A model generated the notes under the pieces. It was not told the DNA's origin. It did not search any database and saw only the letters and a program-made list of their open reading frames with translations. The position numbers and the translations under genes were made by a program. A stretch of 64,000 bases of DNA from Sthenelais limicola. Its lineage: Eukaryota > Annelida > Polychaeta > Phyllodocida > Sigalionidae. The DNA lies in contig OW804096.1 of the NCBI GenBank assembly GCA_942159475.1, forward strand, positions 105,684,194 through 105,748,193. Reading direction: 5' to 3'. Shown here one piece after another: positions 38,275-47,698 of this stretch; within the stretch, counting starts at the first letter, position 1, and each line of letters begins with the position of its first letter.

Positions 38275-40709
38275 GGGTGGGGCTCCCGAAAATGTCCATT
38301 TTGCAAAAATCACCCATTTTAATTCCATAATTCATTCGGATTTCATCCCACACTACTGATTTTTCAGTATTTTGTACCTTCCCAAGTGTATAATGAGGGC
38401 ATATTGAGAAATATATATAAAAATTCCTTTTTATGCAAAAAAATCATATTTTTATGTTTGAAAATGTACCTAAATGCATGTCCCTGGCGTAAATTCTTTT
38501 TTGTTTCAATGAAAAGTTAAATAAAACTTATTAATTTGTAGTTGGTCTTTAATTCTTCATAAAGCATATATAAAAACCTCCTTCTGAATTTATTTTTTAA
38601 TTCAATTTTGTTTCATTTATTTTACTATTTTCTGTTTTTTCATTCACAGCTCTCCAAAGAGCTTATGAAGATTGTTGATAAAATGAGGAAATCCATAATA
38701 AAGGTCCTATCTAGAAAATATTTTGCTTTTGGTCTCTTGTTATTGATATAGTCCCATATCACATTGAACTTTGAATTTTTATTTTTTTCCGATTTTGACC
38801 ATACTTATGGTTCCATAAAGTTGGGACATAGAAATTCCGAGTTTGAAAGCCCTTTCTTCTCACAGTGATAAAGTGTATTTTTATTCAAATATTCATAAAA
38901 ATACATTTGTGATTATGCACATTTCTTTGATATTTACCCATCTTAAATGTTGACTTTGAATATATTAGCAGAAAACCCACCTTCTGAGTATGTGTTGTGT
39001 TCGGGGAGAGGGGTGTTGTGTTCGGGGAGAGGGGTGTTGTGTTCGGGGAAACAGAGAGTATGATCAAAATATAATGAAATTGAAAAGTAATGCAAAAATC
39101 AACAAAACTCTTCATCTATACATGCAATTTTCTATATAACCCATTGGTTATATTTCCATTGACTGCTTATCTTCCCTTAGAAAAAGGGGTTGTTGTGTTC
39201 GGGGAGGGGGTGGGGTGTTGTGTTCAAGGACGGGGGTGTTGTGTTCGGGGACAGGGGTGTTATGTTCAGGTACAAATATGCTATGATGAAAAAATGATAA
39301 AATTGAAAAACTAAGTATACTATTCAATTGTGTATGTAATTCTGAACACAAATCATTGGTTATATTCCAGGTGACTGCTTAATTTCCCTTAAATTAAGGG
39401 GGTGTTGTGTTCGGGGACAGGGTGGGATGTTGTGTTCGGGGACAGGGGTGTTGTGTTCGGGTACAAATATGCTATGACGAAAAAATGGTAAAATTGAAAA
39501 CTAAAGTATTCTATCCAATTGTGTATGCAATTACGAACATAAATGATTGGTTATATTCCAATTGACTACTTTCTTTCCCTTAAATTAAGGGGGTGTTGTG
39601 TTCGGGGACAGGGTGGGGTGTTGTGTTCGGGGACAGGGGTGTTGTGTTCGGGAACAAATATGCTATGACCAAAAAATGATAAAATTGAATAATAATGAAA
39701 AAGTAAACTTTTCTAATCATTTCTCTCTATAATTCTGCACATAAATCTTTTGTTATATTCCAATTTACTATTTGGCTTTTACCTTATAAATGGGGTGTTG
39801 TGTTCGGGGACAGGGGTCTTTAAGCAGCATGAGTAAATTGGTAATTAAAGGAATAATATGAATAATAGAATCAAAATTAATCCGAAATAGATACCCCTGT
39901 GGATATAATATGTATACAAACATAGACAATGGCAATATAATAGGTATTTATAGGTATTTTTGCAATATTTGTGTGTCTGTTGTGTTCGGGGACAACCCAG
40001 AAAATAGAATATTTATTATAAAATCGTAAAAATATATGAATATAGGCCTGAGTTTTATCAAGTTAATTCAATATATCTAGTTTGAAAGCAGAAATAATAG
40101 TTAAATTCCATAAAAATTGACATGTGTTGTGTTCGGGGACTATAATAGCATAGTCTTCTTCCTTGGGTGACTAGTTTCATGCTTTTTAAGGATATAATGA
40201 TAAAAATAGGTAGAAGTGGAGAGAAAACCCCTCCAAATTCTGAGTTAACCCTTAAAAAAGCAGAAAACATGAGATATTTAATTTTACAATGGTTAGCAGG
40301 AAAAACTTTGGAATAGAATTGACAGTGAAGCAATAGTCGTTGGAGGAACAGGAAATAGAAATGAATAAATACATGAAATATCATATAAAATATATATTTC
40401 TTCACTGAATACAAGAGAATTCATCTAAGTCTAAGTGTATGAGGAGTAATTGCAACGATATACTATTATTTTCCTTTTTTATTCAAGTTTATTCATTTCC
40501 TCCCCGAACACAACAGGCACTGTGGCCAAAAATGGACACTTTTTGGATAGACTTTGTAGGAAATCAGAAAATGCTCAGAAAAATTTATAATTTTAGTATG
40601 TTTAAGCTTGTACCATTGGCTATGATCAGGAGAAGGCTCAGATGAATTAAAAGAAAAGAAAATTTTGACTTTATTTTTTTGAAAGTGGACATTTTCGGGA
40701 GCCCCGCCC
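38275..40709. mobile_element. 2,435-bp non-autonomous DNA transposon nested in the copia protease region
   Basis: The left TIR starts at 38275 'gggtggggctcccgaaaatg' (continuing tccatttt). The right TIR is its reverse complement ending at 40709, about 28 bp with two mismatches. The 4-bp host sequence AGTT is duplicated (38271-38274 and 40710-40713). Removing the insert and one AGTT leaves gag and pol in the same frame, confirming the boundaries. The interior has no transposase-like ORF. It is AT-rich apart from repeated 'gttgtgttcggggaca' words and a ~200-bp tandem unit. The superfamily is unclear: the TSD length and TIR do not match one I can name with confidence. Confidence 0.92.
38985..40515. 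repeat. Array of 'gttgtgttcgggga' iterons inside the nested transposon
   Basis: 'gtgttcgggg' occurs about a dozen times exactly on the plus strand, with several one-base variants, and once inverted near the right end (40502-40515, 'ccccgaacacaaca'). The copies cluster in groups of two or three within a ~200-bp unit repeated from about 39170 to 39840. Each unit also carries 'caaatatgctatga', 'aaaaaatgataaaattga' and 'ggttatattcca'. Clusters of short iterons near transposon ends are often transposase-binding sites; that role is inference here. Confidence 0.85.
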
Positions 40710-41693
40710 AGTTCCAGTCCCTACTCCAGGTAGATCATACCCATCTCCCACTGTAACTCCTTGTGGTTGATCAAGAGGGGTATAAGTAAGGAACTTAGAC
40801 CTATCATTGCACATATGACTCGTGGCTCCAGAGTCAATGATCCATCCTCCCGGTGCTGCCCCCTTGACGGACAGAGCGTGTATCACAGTCAGCCCGACGT
40901 AGTCACTGTCAGAGCCGCTGTCCTCCCTGGCGCTGTGCGCTCTGTGTGGCTTGCTCTTTCCTTTGTCCTTACCCTCGGACTTCTTAAGCGCGGGACACTC
41001 ACGCTTAATATGGCCAATCTTTTGACAACCGTAGCATTTAGGTCCTTTAGCAGTCGCTTTCTGACCCTTTTGCCGCCTCACAAACATTGCCTTCTCCGAT
41101 GCTGTACTGTGTGAGGAAGTACCATCCTCATACTTTCTTTCCTCATGGAGCAGTCGCTCCGTGACTACTTCCATCTTAGGCACATCTGTACATGCCTCGA
41201 ACGCCGTAACAAGCATGCCGTAGGAGTCCGGTAAGCTGGCGAGAAGGTGCACTACTCGGTCCTCATCAGTAATGGCGTCCCCAACTACTGATAGTGCACT
41301 GAATGTTTCAGTCATTGTCCTTATGTGATCCTGTACATGATCACCATCCTTCAGCTTTAATGAATACAGTTTCTTCCTCAGATGAAGCTTGTTGGCCCAT
41401 GACTTCTTCTGAAACTGATCCGCTAGCTTGGTCCATACTGCGACGGGACTTGTGGGCTCTCCAACCAAATACAAGAGAGCTGGGTCAATTGATAGAACTA
41501 TGATGGCCAAGGCTTTGTCCCATCTACTATCAAACTTTACCCTAGCATCACCATTCTCTGGAGTTGGTCGAGTTTCAGTCCCTTGTACAATATTCCACAG
41601 CCCATCCTTCATCAAGGCCATTTGGCACTGTAACTTCCATGTTGGGTAGTTACCTCCCTTGAGTGAAGAAATAGATGCTGTATTTGCCGCCAT
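40710..41693 (-). CDS. Copia gag and start of protease
   Basis: 328 codons from the first ATG at 41693 to the nested insertion. The N-terminal part is a copia-type gag ('GGNYPTWKLQCQMAL', 'AVWTKLADQFQ'), followed by a CCHC zinc knuckle ('CYGCQKIGHIKREC'; C-x2-C-x4-H-x4-C) and the start of the aspartic protease with the active-site 'WIIDSGATSHMC'. The original reading frame continues into the integrase/RT part at 38270 without shift, as in single-ORF copia elements. As it stands, translation runs into the transposon and soon stops, so the element cannot express gag-pol as one protein. Confidence 0.94.
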
Positions 41694-41824
41694 TTTCAAT
41701 TTGAGTGTACACAGAAAATTTCTAAGTCACATAAAAGTTCTTTCCTGCACTCAAAAGTTCACAAAATTTAGCTCGGCATCTGCACAAAGTACTCACTGAC
41801 TATTTCGTCCACAGTTGAAGGTGT

Positions 41825-41838
41825 CTGGGCCCATAACC
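41825..41838 (-). other. Primer-binding site for an initiator-Met tRNA half
   Basis: Directly after the 5' LTR the element strand reads GGTTATGGGCCCAG. This is complementary to the anticodon arm of animal initiator tRNA-Met (CTGGGCCCATAACC), not to the CCA end. Drosophila copia is known to prime from a cleaved 5' half of tRNA-iMet at the same sequence. The match here is 14 of 14 to that anticodon-arm sequence as I know it. Confidence 0.88.
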
Positions 41839-42023
41839 TATTGAAATATGGTTACAAAGTGCAGAGAGCAACAAGGACACGTCCTTACTGTTTGGCGTCA
41901 GTCGTACTAAGGGACGCTGAGCAAGCTTTATTTGAACAGGAAAGCATCCTGCCGTAATTAGGTCAGTGATGACGCAATAGCAAAGTCGTAAAAGATACGA
42001 AACTAAAGTGAATAATTTTAACA
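41839..42023 (-). repeat. 5' LTR of the copia element
   Basis: 185 bp, apparently identical to the LTR at 34802-34986. It is followed on the element strand by the PBS. Confidence 0.95.
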
Positions 42024-42299
42024 TTAACATTATGTATTCAGGGTCAAAGAATACAAACTGTACCTTTAGTAGAAATGGTTAGGTTATACTTATCAACACA
42101 GAAACTATATACAAAAAATTATATTCATCACACACTACTGTACATGTCATACATGTGCTTGCCTTCTTTTTACACAATGGCAAAGGCAAATTTTAATGCA
42201 GTTTCAACTAGTCAGTAAGCACTCTTTTACTCTGGCATAAGCATTAGTCTAGTTCAATGGAAGCTTTATAGGTTGCTAGGAACTAGGAACTAGGTAATC

Positions 42300-44700
42300 C
42301 AGCCCCATGCTTCCACTCTTGGGGCCACAGTCCAATCTGCTGACACTTGCTTCATGCTTCGATCTGAGAATGCTGCAAAAGATGATCCTTGGATGCAATG
42401 TGTGTCTCCAGTGTGGCTTCACCAATATGTCAAAAAATGTTCAATGTTCTTGGTCACTGGCGCTATCTTGTTGGATAAGTGCTCCAGTTGGTTGATATGT
42501 CAAGCACTGACCTCTACCTTTCTTTAACCCATTCACAGCTGAACGTCACAAAGTGTGTGTGTCTAAAAAACGTTATTGCATCGCTATGATTGACGTCATA
42601 GGACGACGTCATAGGACAACGTCACGTCCTATAAAAACGGGAGGTGGTGACATAGGCCTCACATAAAAATAACATTAATTTTTGTTTCTCATCTCCTGGA
42701 TTTATTAATGCGTATATAGTGTTCAAACTACAGGCTTGCTTAGAGGACATATAGGACTGAAGGCAGGCCCTGGAAAAATCATTTCAAACGATTATATATA
42801 GCCAGAAATAAATGGCAAATCTTGCTGCATCTCGCTGCAGGGAAACAATATCAGACGTCGTCATAAATGGGTGACAGCACGCACATGGGTATCAGAAGGA
42901 AAATCCTATTTATTCAATTTAAAATACAATGATTACATTGATGTGATACCACAGGATACTAAGAGGCATTGGATATCTAACTTTGACAGCTTATTTTGTG
43001 AATATCAACGCAATATCTTTAATTATGAGACCTGAATGGGTTACCATTATGAACTGAAGTCGTCTGCATTGTGACGTAATGTTTTCCCACCATGTGTAAT
43101 CTAATGAATACATGCTATTTTGTGTTGCCATGGCAATGGTATTATTTTAAAACAATATCTTTTATGAAAAATGTAGTCAACATAGAAGATAATCCTGAAA
43201 GCAGATTTTGAATATGTAAAATAGTAAAAAAAATATAACTGTTTTTAGAATATAACATGCTCATAATGCCTGGAGGCATTATCCGTTTTTTCCCATGTAT
43301 TGCAGGTAATGCCTGAAGGCATTATCCGTTTTTTCCCATGTATTGCAGGTAATGCCTGAAGGCATTATCCGTTTTTTCCCAGGGAATGCCTGAAGGCATT
43401 ATTAGTATTTATTGGGTTAAGGATGGACTGTTGGTGACTGCATGTGTCATATCCTGATAGCAAAGGTGTGCCTCCCATGGTGACTTCTTGCCTCTTCCAA
43501 TGAAGGTAGACGTGGTATCACCCCAATGACATGGTCAAATACAGGAAGTGGCAGGGATTTTTCTCTACAGAAATCTTTGTAGATAACATTGATTTGAATA
43601 TATATGCCTAGATATAGTGTTTGCCTTTACCAAAGGCAACCCAATGTTCACAATTTGGCACAGGATGATCAGATGATGGAATTTGCCTATTATGGAACAT
43701 CATTATATGTCATCAATATGCAACTGGCATTTGGTGGAGCAATTTGTAAAAGAATCAGCATCCCTAGCCTTTACTTTCTCATGAGCATTTGCTGCCATGA
43801 TTTCATAGGTTCATCAAAGAAGGGTTGTGTCACCATATATGTAATTGAAGATGTGTTTTAGGGTCGATCTTGTTTAAAATTCATGCAAACAGTTCCCTTT
43901 GTTGGATGGGTCATTTAAAAAGATGGCCCTGTTCCCTAGTTGTCTTATGCATCTGGGACAAAGGCCTAATCATATTGATTGTTATTGTGATTTTAGAAGG
44001 GACCAAATACATTAAAACAGCTCCATTAAGAAGGCTCACATCAATAGATACAGGGGGATCATTCTGCTTTAACATGGGTAGAATATCAAACAGATGTATT
44101 TCATTCTGAAGTAACCTTTGGAGGTTGTTCTAGCTTTTTTTGTCTTGTCAATGAGCAATGGAAGAGATTAAAGGGAAGAGAACTGACATTTTTATTTAAT
44201 CAGCTCATAAAAGAACGATGGATGATCGATAATCTTTTTTTTTCTGTGCATGATAAGTTCTGTAACTTTATGGGTCCATCCAGATCCAGTTTGTCTTCTC
44301 TTGCTTTTACAATCTCTAAGTGCAGTCCCTCAAATATTTCTAGGATCTTTTCTTCTCCACAGGTCAGAACCCAGTCAGAATACAGTTCCATGTATACTTG
44401 TCAACAGTATCTATAGAGTGGTAGGCCAAAGGTAATTACTGGTATATGTTCATTATTGAGAATTCAGTAGCACAGTGCAGCTCATTCATTCCATGCCATA
44501 TCATAATAGCAAAAGCTGCTTTTTGTAGAATAGGGGCAAGAGCTGTGTAAGGGTTGTGTGCAGTTGAGCTGATGGATCTGCCAAAAAGGCATGAATTTCT
44601 GACTAAGTGGCACCATTTTCAATTCTACCTTTTTTAACAGATGGCTAGAATGCTCCTGGCGGTTTGCCCTTAATCTGTAAAGCCTTCAGAGAACCAGTCT
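42300..44700 (-). pseudogene. Decayed copy of an uncharacterised invertebrate protein family
   Basis: No long ORF survives, but minus-strand fragments fall in the order expected for a large protein family of unknown function common in marine invertebrates (recalled from general knowledge, not searched). They are 'LLNGAVLMYLVPSK' near 44010, 'KTTREQGH' near 43930, 'CEHWVAFGKGKHYI' near 43630, then 'EKSLPLPVF' and, in a shifted frame, 'GDTTSTFIGRGKKSPWEAH' near 43480-43540, and a C-terminal tract near 42310-42500. At least one frameshift and several stops separate them. The interval is broken between 42.5 and 43.4 kb by non-coding sequence with palindromic repeats. It could also be a decayed transposon protein. 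Confidence 0.45.
43263..43402. repeat. 44-bp tandem repeat with a palindromic core
   Basis: Three successive copies of 'aatgcctgaaggcattatcc' followed by 'gttttttcccatgtattgcaggt', plus a final partial copy. The 16-bp core aatgcctgaaggcatt is a near-perfect palindrome, so each unit can form a hairpin. It lies between two parts of the decayed 42.3-44.7 kb gene. Confidence 0.85.
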
Positions 44701-45839
44701 ATCTATAGTCACACAAGTATGAAATGGGATATGGTGCAAAGTGTTGTGCTGAAAGGCCAGTTGAAATTGGTCTAAAATATGCCATTGCCATTGTGAGAAA
44801 GGGGGCAAGCATAAACAGCATACATGTGCTGTAGTCCATAATGAATATGTCATGTATACATTTTTTTCATTGGTAAATACAATCTTGTAGTGAATCTGTG
44901 TCGCAGGTTCGTTTCCCTTGGCGTATCCGAAGCTTATTAATCGAGAGTTTATATAGAACAAAAGGAACAAAGGCAGGCGCTACCTGTTCACTTGGGTTTT
45001 ATTGTGAGGTGTTCGGAACTGGCATCAGTTCCCTTCCAGACCTGACTAGACTGCGGATTTCGGATCACCTGGCCAGCCAGGTAACCCTCATCCAAAGGTG
45101 TCTATCAGACCTATACAACAACAATCAACATTTCACAATCAGAGGTATAAGTAACACTGTCCACACTGAGAGGTTTATCATGGCCTCTACAGCTTACATT
45201 AAATGGTAGAAACCCAGGTCGTGGTTACTATCGACCAACAGCTGGCTGCTGTTAAATATATAAAAGGCGACAGGCAAAACATATCATTTAGACTAAAAAG
45301 TCCCGCGGACCAGTAGTGACCACTGGGGAGGTTCGGACGAACTAACCCTCAGCGGCCACCTAAACCCAATATCACCACAATACCCCCTTTTTTCTTTTAA
45401 GAGTTTGAAAAGAAAAATCTTGAAAACTCGATAGGGTATAAGAAAAGTAAAAGTCTACAAGTAGGAGCATATAGTGTGTCCTCTCTACAATGAACAAATA
45501 AATCAATCTTATGAAAACTTCAGGAATCGACAAATAGGAGCATTCTGTGTCCTAACTAATGTGAACAATTATCCGAAGTAAGAAAGAAAATTTATGAAAA
45601 ACCTTTTCACGTTTGACAGGCAGGAGCATATAGTGTCCTCACTAACAAGCAAACAATCTGTTCTACAGAACTTATTTTATGAAAAAGGCTATCACTTTCA
45701 TTATTGTAGACTTCACGTAAATGTCGGCGCCACACACCAGGGTCATGATCCGAGGATCCAGGGCATCCGAACAGCATCCGAGGTGGTTAAATCGGGTCGA
45801 AGGGCGGTCCAGTCATCATCGTCCATGCGTTTCCTTCGT
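44701..45839. other. Non-coding, possible element end
   Basis: No ORF of note. A TATA-like 'aatatataaaaggcgac' lies near 45257 and a long A/T-rich stretch follows. 'aggagcatatagtgtcc'-type words recur at about 45463, 45535 and 45622, suggesting short local repeats. Confidence 0.4.
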
Positions 45840-46487
45840 TTAGTCATCATTGCCATCGTCGTTTTTCGTTCCATCGGGCGAGTCCTTCGCAGAAGGTCTG
45901 TCCGGAGTATCGAACATACTACCGAACATACCTTGCTCGGGAGGCGCCCGGCCCAACGCAGCCGAAGCTACAGTTCTCTGAGGCTGGGGTGGCTCACGTT
46001 GGGACTTCATCTGGTCCAGGAGATTGGTGAGGAAATGGATTTGTTGGTCGTTAACCTCCAACGTCCCACCAGCTCGACTGGACACCACGGTCAAACCAGG
46101 AGTCTCGCCCGAGCCCGAAGAAGGCAAGGCTTGAGCTTCCTCAACTGGTTTGGCAGGGAGAGAGGTCGGCTTTCCACCCAGGGAACTTTCCGACCTGCTC
46201 ACACCTTGATTGGACTCGTCCGAATCATCCAAAAGCAAGCCCTGGAGTCTGGTATTCTCCTCCAAGAGCTTCAGGATGCGTTGTTCTTTCTCCTGATTGG
46301 ATGCCTTCAGAGTCCGGTTGAGGAGAGCCTGCTGACTGATCGTTTCTTTCAGCGTGCCTACCTCATCCACCTTCGCCCTCACCGCCTGAAGCTTTTTCAG
46401 AGGAGTCACAAGAGCGGCCACGGTCACTTTGACCTGCCTCTTGGCATCCTCTGCAGCTACTTGCAGGGCTTTCAACGCCTGGTTCAC
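45840..46487 (-). CDS. Unassigned coiled-coil ORF, 215 aa
   Basis: An uninterrupted minus-strand frame with a balanced, protein-like composition. Residues ~1-85 are heptad-rich and probably coiled coil ('KQVKVTVAAL'-type start, 'EKEQRILKLLEENTRLQ'), followed by a Ser/Pro/Gly-rich low-complexity part and an acidic tail ending 'GTKNDDGNDD'. The frame is open just upstream, where 'ttgatcag' gives a possible splice acceptor, so this may be an exon or the 5' ORF of a mobile element (a gag-like role). No zinc knuckle, RT or other domain is seen nearby. A plus-strand ORF of 301 codons overlaps it and is the less protein-like shadow. Function unknown. Confidence 0.4.
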   Translation of the reverse strand: MNQALKALQVAAEDAKRQVKVTVAALVTPLKKLQAVRAKVDEVGTLKETISQQALLNRTLKASNQEKEQRILKLLEENTRLQGLLLDDSDESNQGVSRSESSLGGKPTSLPAKPVEEAQALPSSGSGETPGLTVVSSRAGGTLEVNDQQIHFLTNLLDQMKSQREPPQPQRTVASAALGRAPPEQGMFGSMFDTPDRPSAKDSPDGTKNDDGNDD

Positions 46488-46590
46488 GCCGGTCTCTGAT
46501 CAATTTTCACCGTTTTTTCGCGTAAAATGTGGGAAAAAGGTATAATAAACACAAGAGTGATCTTGGGCGATCCCTCCAATGCATATTATA

Positions 46591-46732
46591 GCAAGAACAG
46601 CATAGTATCGCGTATGAGGGGGGCTGTATTCTCCGAGTATGGCCGAAAACTATGAGGCCGTATGCCGAGTTGTTTTTCGGCCATACGAGGAGAATACAGG
46701 CCGCCGAAGACGCGATACTGTGCTATTCTTGC
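46591..46732. repeat. 142-bp foldback (inverted repeat)
   Basis: The left arm 'gcaagaacagcatagtatcg' and 'ctgtattctccgagtatggccg' pairs with the right arm 'cggccatacgaggagaatacag' and 'cgcgatactgtgctattcttgc', leaving a short centre. Next to it, 'attccatgatt' (about 46738) and 'aatcatggaat' (about 46912) form a second, wider inverted pair. It resembles a foldback MITE sitting between two minus-strand ORFs. Confidence 0.75.
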
Positions 46733-46934
46733 TTTTATTCCATGATTCTTAACTTATTACAACTTTATTTGATTCATTTCATCAAATTGTGTTGTCCGCA
46801 TAGCTCACCGATAATCTCGAACGGTCGTGACGTCACTGTACAATACAGGGAGTTTATATTGTCCACCTTGTGAGCGGCAGGTATATCGATTATATTGTAC
46901 GCTCACGGCCAAATCATGGAATAATGCCCTTGGG

Positions 46935-47318
46935 CTACATGATTTCAGCAAGCGCACTCACTGAATGGACAACTTCCACTGTGGCCTTCTGGAGAGTGTT
47001 TATGTCCGGCATTGTGTTCGTGCCTGTTTCCTGCATGTTTGTCTCGGTCTGGCACTTTTTATGATTATCGGTGATCAGGCGTTGAAGTTCTTGATTTAAC
47101 AGTGATGTATCAGTGTCACTAGATAGTGATAGGTCAGTGGCGGAAGATACAGACGAGGTGGTCAGATTTAAGTTGGATGGCGTTGCTGGGATCTCGTCTA
47201 AGCATTTTGTACTTGAGTCACTCAGTGCTGAGGTGGAAGCGATGTCGGGTGGTAGGCCTATTGCCGGGGATGGATTAGTGGGCATTGGATTTGGGACTGG
47301 ACTGTTGATGCTGGTCAA
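46935..47318 (-). CDS. Unassigned Ser/Thr/Pro-rich ORF, 127 aa
   Basis: An open minus-strand frame rich in Ser, Thr, Pro and Asn, with a short helical stretch ('SLLNQELQRLITDNHKK') and 'KATVEVVHSVSALAEIM' before the stop. No known domain. It lies 450 bp upstream (in minus-strand sense) of the coiled-coil ORF at 45840-46487, with the foldback in between. The two may be fragments of one gene or element. Could be spurious. Confidence 0.25.
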   Translation of the reverse strand: MTSINSPVPNPMPTNPSPAIGLPPDIASTSALSDSSTKCLDEIPATPSNLNLTTSSVSSATDLSLSSDTDTSLLNQELQRLITDNHKKCQTETNMQETGTNTMPDINTLQKATVEVVHSVSALAEIM

Positions 47319-47698
47319 GTTCGGAGTTTCAGTGAAGATGCCAATAATAAAAAGAAAAGAAAAATAAACAATTGCAGATATAATAGCAAATCCAAATTAA
47401 AACCACATACCCTGGACTATGTCCGATACATGACATGCAATTTAGACGCTAAATTTGGCAAAAGAATTATCCAAAATAGACAAGAATAAGGTAAAGCGCG
47501 TGACGGGGTTCTGTGTCCCACCAGTGCACGAGAAACTGTCATCTGAATGGGAACGCTCCACGGACGCTGTAAGATCATCCCACGTGGTGCCACCTGTGAC
47601 CTAGCATAGGTAGCAGAACACGGCTGATGCAGGGCGCCTCTGCCAGCGACACTACTAATGAACCATCAAAATAAACAAAGGCCACACTGATCTCTCCC

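Larger units (their letters stand above)
34797..42028 (-). mobile_element. Complete Ty1/copia LTR retrotransposon (interrupted by a DNA transposon)
   Basis: Two 185-bp LTRs (34802-34986 and 41839-42023) are flanked by the 5-bp duplication TTAAC (34797-34801 and 42024-42028). The element is transcribed on the minus strand: LTR, PBS, gag-protease, integrase, RT, RNase H, PPT, LTR. This order (integrase before RT) is diagnostic of the copia superfamily. The element is 7,222 bp as it stands and 4,783 bp without the nested 2,435-bp transposon and its 4-bp duplication. Reading by eye, I see no difference between the two LTRs, so insertion is recent. Apart from the nested insertion, no frameshift or stop interrupts the coding region. 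Confidence 0.95.

Noticed and set aside
35316..38306. Start of copia pol at the ATG at 38306
   Set aside because: The first ~12 residues are encoded by the TIR of the nested transposon. The true coding region joins gag in phase across the insertion.
38985..40515. CRISPR-like array from the 'gttgtgttcgggga' repeats
   Set aside because: Animal genomic context, irregular spacing, spacers that are themselves repeats, and the array lies within defined transposon ends.
45594..46499. 301-codon plus-strand ORF
   Set aside because: It overlaps antisense to the minus-strand coiled-coil ORF, has an Arg/Ser/Leu-rich shadow-like composition and no domain.
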